Shown in pieces: positions 32,807-44,900 of a stretch of 64,000 nt of DNA. The stretch lies in contig VZSR01001479.1 of the NCBI GenBank assembly GCA_013398615.1, positions 10,484,564 to 10,548,563 of the forward strand, written 5' to 3'. This DNA is from Brachypodius melanocephalos. Its lineage: Eukaryota > Chordata > Aves > Passeriformes > Pycnonotidae. A program made the translations under genes and the position numbers. The notes beneath the pieces were generated by a model. The model saw only the letters and a program-made list of their open reading frames with translations. It did no database searches and was not told where the DNA came from. Numbering within the stretch: the first letter of the stretch is position 1; the number at the start of each line of letters is the position of its first letter.

Positions 32807-35800
32807 TTTGTGAACAACTTTGCAGGGGGAAGGGGTTGAGAAGAAGAACAGAAGACCAAGTAAGAAAAGGGTCTTTTAAATAATTTAACAGCTAAAACTT
32901 CATTTCTGACCAAACTGCCATCTTGTTTCTTGGTAGAACAGGAGGAAGGAGTTTCCAGTGAGTGTCTAACAAGCACCGGGGAAGTAACCTTCTCCATGCC
33001 AGGCACAGTACACCACTACAGCATCCTCTCTTGTGAATTGTAAGTAGGAAAGTGTTTCTTTGGAGATGATGATAAGCTTGCTTGTCATCTATGTCTCTGT
33101 CTTACCAACTGACCAAGAAATCTTTCGGGATTACTGAAATGTTACCAAGCACCACGCCTCCAACTGAAAGCAATGTGTGCCTGACCTTTTAATACCATTT
33201 CCAACCCTATCACAGATAGAGCTTGAATTATTGTCCCAGACAGTTCAAGAGCCAACACGGTCTGCCCACACTTCCCCATGATTCCACTGGCACTCTGGCA
33301 CAGAGTTTTGCATGAAGGTGATGGAACTGCGGCGCTACAAGAGAAGCCAGAGGATAACGTATCATTTCACGTCCCAATTTTGTCTGAGGTCACAATGACC
33401 TGAATCTAGCATGAATTATGCACAATCATCCTCCAAGCAAGTGGATCCATGCCAAGTGAACCTTATAAGTTTTGGTTGCTAGGAGGTAGCAGTGGACATA
33501 TATTCAAGTCCTGTTTACTTGAGCCATTGAGGTTTCCTCTCTGGAATAATCTTCCACAGTCTGCCCACTGGTTTATCCCTCCTTGAGATATCAGACTACA
33601 GCTAAATTCTGTGATTTCCCATCTGCTGTCATTTGGAGAAGCCTCTAAGAATTATCTCTCCAAAAAGTCTGCAGAAGACCTCCAACACCTTCAGAGCAAG
33701 ATCACGTGTTTAAACAAACCAGATAACACGATTAGCACAAATCCTGCCAGAGAAATCTTGCATTCAGACACGCTGTCGTTCAGATGGCCACGTACCAAGT
33801 TCTGCATCTCAAACCCCACAAGCCAGCACAGCAGACAGAACCTCAGTACCACTTCCCAGAGCTTGCCTTAAACTTTTCAGTGTGTTCTCTGTCCCTGAAA
33901 GACTTATCTCAATGGACATACAATATCTGTACATCAACATTTATTATCAATTGTTTTACATGGATATTAAGTTTCCGAGTGTGCTATCTGGAAATCTTGG
34001 CTTCTCCGGATCATGCTTTTAAAGACTTACTCTATATTTCTCCTATCAGTTTGTAGGAGATGCATTTCTGTCTTCTGATTTAGGAACACATAAACAGATT
34101 TTTCATGGTTATCTTAGCCAAGATTGGACTTGGACTATTTATTTATTGCATTGTTTACATGTACTGTGAGCAACCCGATGAGGAAATGGAGAAATAAAAC
34201 CAACCTCCTCCTTTAGACCACATCATTTCTGACACTGTTTCTACTCAGATCAGCTCCAGTTTTGTTTGTTTTATGGAGAAAGAAAGTAAGCAAACACAGA
34301 GTTCAGTTTTTCATCATTTACTGAACCTATGGCACACCAGACTCATTTATCATCAGGCCTTAGACTCAAGCTGAAATGCTAATTACAGACACACAGAAAC
34401 GGTAATGCTTTTCCAATAATTAGTAGGCAAGCAATTCTCAGAACAGTGTATCAGATTTATCACAGGATTCTGGAAAGAAGATGGTGATGCTGACACACTC
34501 GTGGTTTCCCTTCTGTTCACTTTTCATTTACAGCAGATTCAAACCTCTGGACTATCTGCTCAAGACATCTGACTGGTAAAGTAATTTGTAACTCTGAGCA
34601 CCATGGATGTCCCCCACTGATGCACCCTTGGGAACTGCCCAAGCAACAGTGGCTACAAGCAGTAAAACCAGAGGATGGAGAAGTAATGCCATGGACCTCA
34701 AGCATTTTTAGTTCTGACTGTGGACTTCACAACTGAAAAATGCAACCAAAAATGCCATTTCTAACAGCTCTCATTAATGCAAACACCAGATAACATAACC
34801 AGGAGCTGCAGAATGGGAGTGAGGATGGATTGTGAGTTGGTTTTTAAAAAGCTAAAAGAGGAGGGAAAAACAACTTCAGCAGAGACAAAAGGTGAGAGAA
34901 ATTTAAGTGTGCTGATCAAACCAGAAGCGAAAGCAGCTTGGGCAACACCAGCCAGACCTCAGTGGGCAATGCTTCAGCTTCTCTCACCTATGGAAAGCAG
35001 CTCCCCAAAGCTTCAACACAGCCAGACACATGGGAAGGTGGAGCAGGGGCACAGGTCTCCCGAGCATCCCTGCCACAGGGACACCCATTCCCACTGTGAA
35101 AGCATGGGGGCACAGGGTGAGAGGGAAGGCTGGTGCTATCACTGTGTGGCCTGCAGGTCCTGAAAAGATGCTGAGCCTTGTCCTTATTTGCCTGCATTTA
35201 GTTCCAGTGGCACACCTGCACTCATGCTAAGGAAACACCATTATTCCTCTTGGCCAAACCTCGTGGCCTTTAACTTAGGTGAGGGCTGTAAAACTTGGAT
35301 AGCACCAGGATGCTCCAAACAGCCTTCCCTCAAGACTGCACCCAAAGGAGGGAAGCACCAACCTGTGTGAGTGTTAGGTAGGTGCTCAACAGCAGCTTCA
35401 TCTGATAAAGATTTCAAGCAGAGACCTCCCAAGTAGAGTTACAAGGCTACTAAAATATTTTCTCCTATGTATGAACAACTTTACATTTGTTCCTTTATCT
35501 TGAAATGAAGAATTCTTATTACTGTTCTTCAGTTAAAAGACAATAAGAATAGATAACATGTAATGAAGGTACTGCACATATGATTTAAAGTTCCCTCTGA
35601 ATACCTAATGCATAAAGATTTGTTTTCCTTCAGATGCCAAGAACCAGGCTAGAACAACAGTAATATGATTTTGGTTTGTACAAAACAATGTTTTATTTTT
35701 TTAATAGGCAATGGTCCTACATTAAAAAAAAATTAAATCCAATTGTCCTTATGGGAGATTTGAAGACAAGCCTTCTGGAAAAGCAGTAACTGCACAAGAC

Positions 35801-36231
35801 AAAAGATAATCAAGAGTACTGTTTCTGTCATGTTCTTAGCATTTCTGGACTGCAAATTCAGGCTACAAGAAAAGTCTGTAGATGCTGTACTAGATAACAA
35901 CAGCATGAAAATCTAAATCTTTGAAAAGTTGAGACTTTCAGGAAGCCTAATTTTTAATTATTTTTTTTAAAATTTATTTTTTAAATGTTGAGAACGCCAG
36001 TATAGATTTGATTTTCATTTTAGTTTTTTAAAGGGCATTGCCTTGGAGGAAGACCATTTCACAGAAAAACCTTAAGCCATTCTTTACCTCATCTTTCCCT
36101 GCATTAATGTCTCTGGTAATGTAGGACCCAGATCAGTTTATGCAGTCTCATGTTATCCTACTGGTATATTTTCCAGCAATGCCTAGCAATGTCAAATGCT
36201 GCATCTCTCTCCATTTTCTACATTAGTTTAG

Positions 36232-36742
36232 CCAGTGGCCTGATTTCCACTGGGATAGAGGTAATTTTCTTTCTGGTAGTTGCTACAGTGCTGTGTTTTG
36301 GATTTAGGATGAAAGGACGTTATCATCCCTCATGTTTTAGTTGTTGCTAGGAAGTGCTCACTCTTAGTCAAGGACTTTTCAGTTTTTAAATGCTTTGCCA
36401 ATGCAGAGGTGCAGAAGAAGCTGGCAGGGGTCACAGCCAGGACAGCTGACCTGAACTGGCCAAAGGGATATTCCATACCACAGAACTATCATGCACACAC
36501 TGCAGGGAGGATCGCTGCTCAGGGACTGGCTGGGCATGGGGAAGTAGCTGTGTTGTGCAACACTTGTCCTTCTCTCTCTTTTTGTTGTCTCCCTTTTCCT
36601 TACAGTTATTATTATTTTATTTTCTTTCAATTATTAAACTGTTCTTATCTCATGAGTTTTGCCTTTTCTGATTCTCCTCCCCAGCCCACTGGAGTGTAGC
36701 TGTGTAAGTATTTAGTTGCTGGCTGAGGTTAAGCCATGCCAC
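36232..36742 (+). mobile_element. Solo LTR of avian ERVL-type endogenous retrovirus, plus strand
   Basis: Landmarks of the common bird ERVL LTR appear in order: CACTGGGATAGAGGTAATTT, AGTCAAGGACTTTTCAGTTT, GCCAGGACAGCTGACCTGAA, CTGGCCAAAGGGATATTCCA, GGATCGCTGCTCAGGGACTG, AATTATTAAACTGTTCTTAT and a final GATTCTCCTCCCCAGCCCAC. Its outer edges are approximate, ending near ...AAGCCATGCCA. I see no gag, pol or env on either side, so it is a solo LTR left by recombination. It is antisense to TRERF1, the orientation usually tolerated in introns. It is diverged: the TATA region after the GGGATATTCCATACC block is disrupted. Confidence 0.87.
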
Positions 36743-39700
36743 CAAGTCTAGATTCAAGAGTGGACTGACTTTCCTCTGCACACTGAAAGTTTCACTTGCA
36801 ATCTCATTAAGTCCAGAGCTCTCTTTTGCAGAATCCTCCCTGAGTTCTGCTACAATGGGTCTTAATAGACCAATTGCAATGCCCTGTTCTGTCTAGATCT
36901 CCTGCCCTTTTCCAGAGGAGAGACAGCATAGTCATCTTCCTTCACAGAGAGACCTCGAATTCTCAAACTTTTCTGCCACTTTCTGAAGCCCTGCAAGTGT
37001 GAGCCATCATTCCCCAGTGACACACAGATGACGTTTTCTTCCCAAAAACTATTACAGTGGTTTTGCACAATACAGACACCTGTTGAAAAGAGAGGAGTGC
37101 TGGTCTGGTGTGCCTTAATTCCACAGCCAGCTCCAGCCTTCTCTTTTTGCCCCTGGTGTACCAGCAGAAGCCACAACTCAGGAGTGCTCTCCATCCCTAC
37201 TAAGATTTCAAGAGCTGATGATGAATGGAGAAAATTTTTCTGTGTTAGTGCAAGACAAAAAAACAAAACATTTCTTTGGTACTTCTTGCACAGACAATGC
37301 TGAGGCAGCTGGCCATGCCTCTCTACATTGATCAGCAAACCCCAGTACAAGTAAGTACACAGCATAGTCCTGAGATCCATTTGATAAATGATTATGTCCT
37401 TATTTCCAATAGATACACCTGTTCTTGTCAGGAGAACCTGAATATGAGATTTGGATGATTTATTCACTGGTGTGAGCTATGAAGTCCTGAACTGAAAAAT
37501 ATTTCTTACAGTAAAATATACAGGACTAGTAATTTTCTCTGGACAACACAGGACTACTTAAGACATATCCTCAGGTGGATAGAACTTAGACCTCTCTAAT
37601 TCAAGGTTTCTGGTGAGTCTGGTGAGAAAGAGAAGATTTGGGAAACCTCATAGACATCCATCCTTTTCAAAGCACAAATAGCGAGTGCAGTCTGTGCAAG
37701 TTTTCCAGTGGTGACAGACATGCAGTTTCACTCTGCAGTCTGTGGTTGATGACTATTTTTACATCTTTATGGGGTTACACAGTCCATTCAACCTGAGACC
37801 AAAATGGCAGCATATCTCTGTGGACATGGCTTTACTGGTCTGCTGTCCCATGTACAGACCTTTCACACAAGCACAAGAATGGTGTTTTTAATATGCCCAC
37901 AATAATAGAACACTGAGCCACTGAGAAGTTTCTGATTTGTGTTACCTTGAACAACTTTGTATATTTTGAATCACCATCACCTACTTCTTCCAGATCTCAC
38001 TTCTATTTCTCTGCTTCAATAGGCTCTAAACAACAAGATGATGCTCAATAAAAACAGAATTTTTTGCAAGACTTTGGCAAGTAGGCTCATTTCCATTTCA
38101 GTTTTAGTCATATCCTCAAAGGGATAAATTGCCTCAGTTATGATCAGAAGAAAGTTGCCCTGGACTTGAGAATGCCACAATTTCCAGGGATTTTCTGCCT
38201 TTTGAAGGTCCTAAACTGAAAGACTTTCGCTAAGATGGGAAATCCTAGCATAATTCAGAATTTTGACTCCATCCCAATGCCTAAAGGACCACCACAGACA
38301 ACCAGTTCTAGGCTCACAGGGCTGTTGGCATCTACTTTGTTTCTAATAAACAAGGTAAGCAAAGACCCTCACAGCTCCCACTCCTAAATCCGGTGAGGCA
38401 GCAAGAAAAGAGTTCTTTCCATCCCCACCAGGTGCTTTAAAAAAAAAGAATCATCCATGTGAATTAAGTAACTTGCCGAATGATTCATGGCTGTCATATC
38501 TGAACAAAAAATTACCCCGTCAATATGCAGAATAAAAAAATATAAAAATTACACTGCAGATGATTAGAGCAAAATGCATGAGTATTATGGATTCTGAACC
38601 TTAATGGATGACAGACTTGCTGCATCTCCTTAACACTGGGAGAAAAAAAAATCTCTTTGGTGGCATAGCACCAGCCTTTGCAAAAAGGGTAAAAATAACA
38701 TGCAGCACAAGAGACAGGAATCCAACACATTAGGTAATCTGTGATGAGAACTCTGTGAATAAAGCAGATAATACCAACTAGTTAACTAAAAACCCCCCAA
38801 CAAAACAGCCATTCACAGATCAAAAGAATACCTGCCCATGTGTTTCAAATTAAAAACCAACTGGAATGACATGTATTTGCCATTTTAAAATAAGCAAAGA
38901 ACCAGACAGACAAGATGATCTGGATTTGCCCACCCTCTTAGACACACTGGGTTTTTAACATTCACAGAGTGCTGAAGCAAACACCCCACCGCTTTTATCT
39001 GGATTCGATGTTGCATTTGGCACAAAACTTTCATGTTCAGAAAGAGACTTGGCTTGACAGCAGATGGAGTATTCCATTAAAACATGAGTGGCAACATGTG
39101 CCCACCCTCCCAGTCAAAAGCAGAAAACTACTTCTCAGTAATATCTACCCATAGATCACAACGTGCTCACACCAAGCTTACCCACAAAATATTTTTTCCT
39201 TACTCTTGTCCAAAACTGATCTTCTTGAACAGTAAGTTCTGTAACTAAAAAAAATTAAAAAACAAAACAAAAGTAAAAACTCCCCAGCCTCAACAGTTCA
39301 TTTATCCAGAAAAGTGTATGGAAACACTAACAGCAAGAAGTGACTATTTCAAGTTACGGGTAACTAGGAAGAAGAGAAGCTTGGTTCACTTTATAAAAAA
39401 AGATATGTGATAATATTTAAAAAAAAAAAGAGAGAGGAAAAAACAGAGGGTACATTAATTTTAATGGTTTTGTGGTTCTCCTGGATTTCAATTAGAAACC
39501 ACTTTATTTACAGCTCTTGGCTCAGCAGCAGGCAACCCAAGGAGAATATATTTTATGGTGCAGTTTCTAATGCAAATAAAAGTAAAGGCAACCCTAGAGT
39601 GGTTTGCTAACTTATATAATGAGACAGGAAACAATTGGTACGAGTGAATAATGATCATGTCAAATGCATTCAGAAGGACCACAGGACTCAAATAATAAAT

Positions 39701-41796
39701 TCTCTGACAAGTACATTTACCTCAAAGAACTATCTAACAAAATTCTTTTTTCCCCCATAAATATATAAACACATTCTCCTAAGATCTCATTTTAATAATA
39801 ATTTAAACCTACTTTCCATAAAAATATAAAGTTGAACCCATTCTCTCCACTCCCAAAATGAGAAGTGACCACTAGAAATAGAAGTGCATCTTTTCTGCTC
39901 AGAAAGATCGCATTTACTGACTTCAACCAGACCAAGGAACAGTTCTAAGAGTCAAAGCTGGGGTCTGCCCAGGCAGCCCCTTTTGCACGATTTGCAGGAG
40001 CAGCAGCACACAGGGAGGTGAAAGGAAGTGTAGGGAAACCCCTGTGGTTTCTCCCACAAAATCCATACGTGGGAAAAACTAGTGCACACAAGCAGGTAAC
40101 ATGCAACTGGATCCTCCCCAAAAATGGCTGAAATGTCTCCCTGAAACCAGAGCAGGGTCACCAAGGACTGACCTCACGTGTTCAAGCCACCAACTCAACT
40201 GTGTCACCACGATCCTTTCGGTGACAGGGCTGAGGTGCAGCCCCTCACAGATGGCACTACTCCCTCCTCAGATGCCAACAGGCCAGGCTGGAGTGACATC
40301 ACCCTCACCCTTCTTCCCATCACAGTTCACAGCCAGAAACAACCAACTCCAGTAATGAACAGCAGATCTGCTTCCCCAGTCAAAGGGCTCACACAGGCTC
40401 AGACCACATTATTTCTCCCACAGTTTCCCCTTCACAGAGGACCTCCGCCAGCAGCCTTGTCCAACTTGGTATGCTTTTATTCAAAATATAACATCATAGG
40501 GTGAGATTCCTACAGCCATTTTTAATTTAATTTTTTAAATGGAAACAAAATAATTTTTTCTTGGTTTAACAACACTTTTCCAAATTGTGCCAGATAAAGA
40601 ATTTTCTATCTTTTCAAATTCACAAGGTTGTATCAAACACTTGCATGCTCTCTCAATGCTACTCCCCTCCCTGGCTTGTTGGTTCACCACCTACATTTTG
40701 GGCTACCATTTGAAAGAATTCTTTGATGGAGTTTCTAATGCCATATAAAATGCCTATCAGCAGCATCTGTCAGCAGCACAGGAGGGATCTACCTGTGTAC
40801 AGATGCTTATATGCTAGTGAGCACTTCACCGAAAGCAGTAAGAGATACGTGTTACTTTCTGCAACCCATCCGACTCCAGAATTACGGTTTCAATCTGTAT
40901 TTTGCTCTTAACAGCGAGAAGATTCTAGAGATGATCTTGTATTGGTGTCATTAACAAAGGCCTGGCATTTGGAAGAGCAAGAAATGCAGATCTTTATTTC
41001 TTTAAGATCTAGCATTCATTCAAGTCTGTAAAAATCACTTTGCACTGGCAAGCTATTTAAACAGGTCTTCTGATAAATGCCTCCATTATCGCCCTCCAAA
41101 GATGCCCTGCCTGGTAACTGGGGGTACAATTGCACAACTGATACCACCAACAGCTTGGCTCGCTCATATCTCCAGGTGCCCCCTAGAGCCAGTGTAAAAA
41201 AGGAGAAAACAAAAAAAAGAAAATACGAGAAAATGTTTCTAGAAGAGAATGTGACCAGAGCACCGAAATTCAGTTTCTGCTGAGCGGTTCTAAAGACAAG
41301 AATCTTTGTCTCTACTGACTGCAAGGACAAGTCAGTTGTCTAAGGAAATTAGCTGGTCCAATCAGAAGCGTAAACTTAGGACGACTTAGAACGTTCCATT
41401 ATTGATACTTCTGTCTTTTGAAATGAACTGCAACAGAAGTAAGGTCAGTTAAGCCTTTTTTACAGCTAACCATTATCCGTATATTAGGGACATCGTCTTG
41501 TTTGTAGAGGGACTACATGTTGTCAATGAAGACAAGGTTACAGGAAAGCGGGCTGTGACGAGGCAGATGCAAGTGGTACAAAACACAGAGGAGGGAAAAC
41601 TCTCTGCCAGGCAAACATCAATGATGCAATACTTTCCTGTTGTTATTCTACAGATGAACCACAAGAGAACCACCTCTGGAATTGTACTTAACACTAAAAC
41701 ACACCAAACCCACTCATGCACCCAGCTGAAAGCCCCCAAACACACAGAGCTGCCCACCCACAGCCCAGCACCTCAAGAAGCACCTCCATCAGAACG

Positions 41797-41911
41797 TACC
41801 AAAGGCCACCGCGGCAGCAAACACCGCGGAACACAGCGAATGCGCCTGGAGCACCGCAGACAAGCCACCTCCCAGCCGGCCCTTCCTGCTGGACAGCATC
41901 GTGAGGAAAAA
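41797..41911. promoter_or_regulatory. CpG-rich patch, possible alternative promoter or enhancer
   Basis: About ten CpG dinucleotides in 115 bases, including two CCGCGG sites, within DNA that is otherwise nearly CpG-free. There is no TATA box and no recognised exon. It is too short for a standard CpG island. A regulatory role is inferred from composition alone. Confidence 0.3.
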
Positions 41912-44900
41912 AATTTATGAGGATCTCAGCAGCCCTTAAAGCTGCTGTTGTGCCTGAAAAAAAAATTCCTAATGCACAGTACCACTCCCACAAAAAAGAG
42001 ATTGAGCTTGTTCTTATATAAGTATGTATATTATTTAACACTCGAAAACAACAGTTCCATCACATCTATGCAGAACCAGACGCAGTGAAGAGCTCAGAGT
42101 GGAAAAAAAGTAAAGTAATTTCTACTCTATTGCATCCATCCATTTTGTTTGTTTGTCTCAGGGCAAGTCAAGGGCCCTCAACACAGTGCAGAACAAGGAC
42201 CACTATCTGTTTTCTTTTCCTTCCTTTGTTGTCGCGCAGGGTGACTGATGCAAGTAGGTGCAAGTATAATTCACACAGTATTTGCATCTATTAGCTGCTA
42301 TCTCCTAGGACATTATCTTTTGGATCTGGGAAAAAAGTGATTACAAAACACGTTAAAGGTGAGATAAACAAATGCACACCATGATCTTGAGGCAAACAAT
42401 AGTTTCTGCTTTTGTGGTCATCTGAACGCGTTTTGCTCTTCCTTAGATTAAACAAACACACGCCGCCAAGATGCAAGAGTTGCTTCTGAGGTAGATGTGA
42501 AAGAGAAGGCCTAGGTGACAAAAATAACTTTCAAATAGATGTTAGTATATTCACATTGCAAAGAACATAAAAGGAGGCAGGAAGCAGGGGAGGGAAGTGT
42601 CTCTCTCATATCATATTTAAGTGACAGTACAAGTAGCAGTGACTTTCTTTCCCTAAACTGCTCACAGATATGGGACCATTGCATAATCTTCAATAATCTT
42701 GTAAATTCTATTCACATCTTTTCTGAACATTACAGAAATTCACAGAATTAAAAGCAAAAATCATGAATTTTCCCCCCGACTTATCACTCAAAAGAAACAG
42801 ATGCAAAATAGAGCAAGTTTTCCTGTAAAAACAGCTTCGTCCTACTTTATGGACTAGTTACTCCTAACTCTAACCACCTCCCCTCACACAGAATATTATG
42901 TAGTGCTAAGAAGCTCCTCCAGTCACCAGCCATGTTTTGCATGGTAGGTACAAACAAGCTGGTTTATTGCAAACAGAAATCCATACACAGGCAGAAGAGT
43001 GTTAGAGCTGCCTCATGGAAGCAGGTATGCCTGTGTATGCCAAGCTTAAACCCATCTGGGTGAGTAGCACTAGGAAAGGACACCCAAAAGAAGGGAGAAG
43101 AGGCACAACTTGGTGTAGAACTGGAAGAAAGAGAGTGAAGGAAATGGATGCACATATTTTTGAAATTTTGCCCTGGTAAAATCTTGGAGGAAGAAGAATT
43201 TCAGATGACATTTCTGCAGATACAGGGATAAAAATCTCTAGAGATGCAATGTGAAAAGTTATTTAAAACATGAACAAATTTAATTTGATAGTCAGCCTTT
43301 CAGTCAACCTATTTTCTGCCTTCCAGTGAGGGCAACAGGGGAAAAATATTTAAATCTTATAAAGTAGTATGGAGAAAGGCATTTTTCATTTCAGAATGTA
43401 TTATAGTTAAAACCACACAGAAAATATCCTTCAAGGTTACCAACCCTCAGTGGCATCTCAGATGGTTTGCATGACAAGCATGTATCCAATAAGCAAGTAA
43501 TTCAGTGTCAACAATATAAAGACAAAAGCAAGTCAGATTCAATTTTACTTGAAGATGTGGCTTTCTAAAATACCACAGAGAAAAGAAAGACATTCCTGCA
43601 GTGAAGAGACAGTTGGGGCTTTGCATGACATACTTCAAGAGCAGGAACATAAAGCCTTTGTTGTATCAAAAACCTTGAACCTTTTCCAAACCGTCCTTGT
43701 TCTCTGATTTTTTTTCTACCTGATGTCTTCTCTAGTTTTTCAGTATATTTCTGCTGGTTCTTCACAGTTTCACAACATCATCGTGGAGGACCTTGTAAAA
43801 ATAAACCCAGAATTTGAATCAACTCCCTAGTCCATGTCCGGGCCCCTTTGCAATTTTTCATACTAGAACTGCCTTATCCCAAGCCATCTCTGCAGCAGAT
43901 GCAATCTGCACTCTCCACTTCACTGCACTACTCAGTTTGTATTCCTGTAAATGTCCAGCTCAAGAGAAATAATGATTTCCATTTGAATCTAACTTCCTCT
44001 GAAGTGCCTGACGTGTCTTTCACAATCAGTTTTCTTTACCTGCTCAACAGTAATCTACTGTAATCTATTGTGCAGGTTTCTGAACCTAACTTTAAGAAAC
44101 CTGAGAGGCCATTAAGTACATCAATCACATAGATGTGTTTTCCTGATTCAAGTTATAGACAGGAACAAAATGCCTAGAAATGCTTTAGTTCACTATTCTG
44201 CAGAGTTTGGAAGAAACTTCCTTGCAATTTGGTAGAACAGCACACTGTAGCTTTTCCCGCACAAGTAATTCATAATTTAGAAATAACACACACTGGAAAA
44301 ATATTTTTGAACGCATAAGTAAGTACATGGTAAAAGCTTGATACTGCCATGATTTTTGAAATGAAATTCAGTATTAGACAGTTTCCAGTCAGATCAACTT
44401 ACTGTGCCTCCTCCACAATCTTACTCCCTTACACCACAGGCTTCCACAGCAGAGCTCATGGTGCTGTTTGGGTGTACACATGTGTGTGTGCATCCCTGCA
44501 CATCTGGGTAGCATAATTTCCAAAGTTTCTCTGAGGAGGCATATTTACTTTTTCCTCAGGGGAAGGCCATGGACTGGAAAGAATAAGCTCTTGCAGTATT
44601 AAGTTATTTAATACTTCAATGGTGTAACAGATTAAAAAAACCAAACATAAACTGAAACTTACACAAAGACCTTCTCTTGCAGTGGTTTTAAGGCAGAACT
44701 AAAATTCATTTACGTCAGTGAAGCCCTGAAAGTGAAATCTACATAACTGGGTCAGAAACTGTGTCCTGGGGAGAAGACACAGTTATTCTTGTTATTCCTT
44801 AACTCCTGAGCTTCAGAGAAACTTTAGGAAAGTTTCCTTGTCATGTTTCCTTCAACAGATGTCAAATTATCCTCAGATATTGCCATCTTACCCTAACCCA

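Larger units (their letters stand above)
29149..36231. other. Non-coding interval (5' intron or flank)
   Basis: About 7 kb without a recognised gene. It has a T-rich run at 30388-30408 and a GTTTGTTT tract at 32780-32806. Open frames are short and lack signatures. No confident transposon was recognised. Confidence 0.5.

Noticed and set aside
36232..38500. Full-length endogenous retrovirus
   Set aside because: Only one LTR is present and no gag, pol or env similarity was seen on either side; the adjacent long open frame has no viral motif that I recognise.
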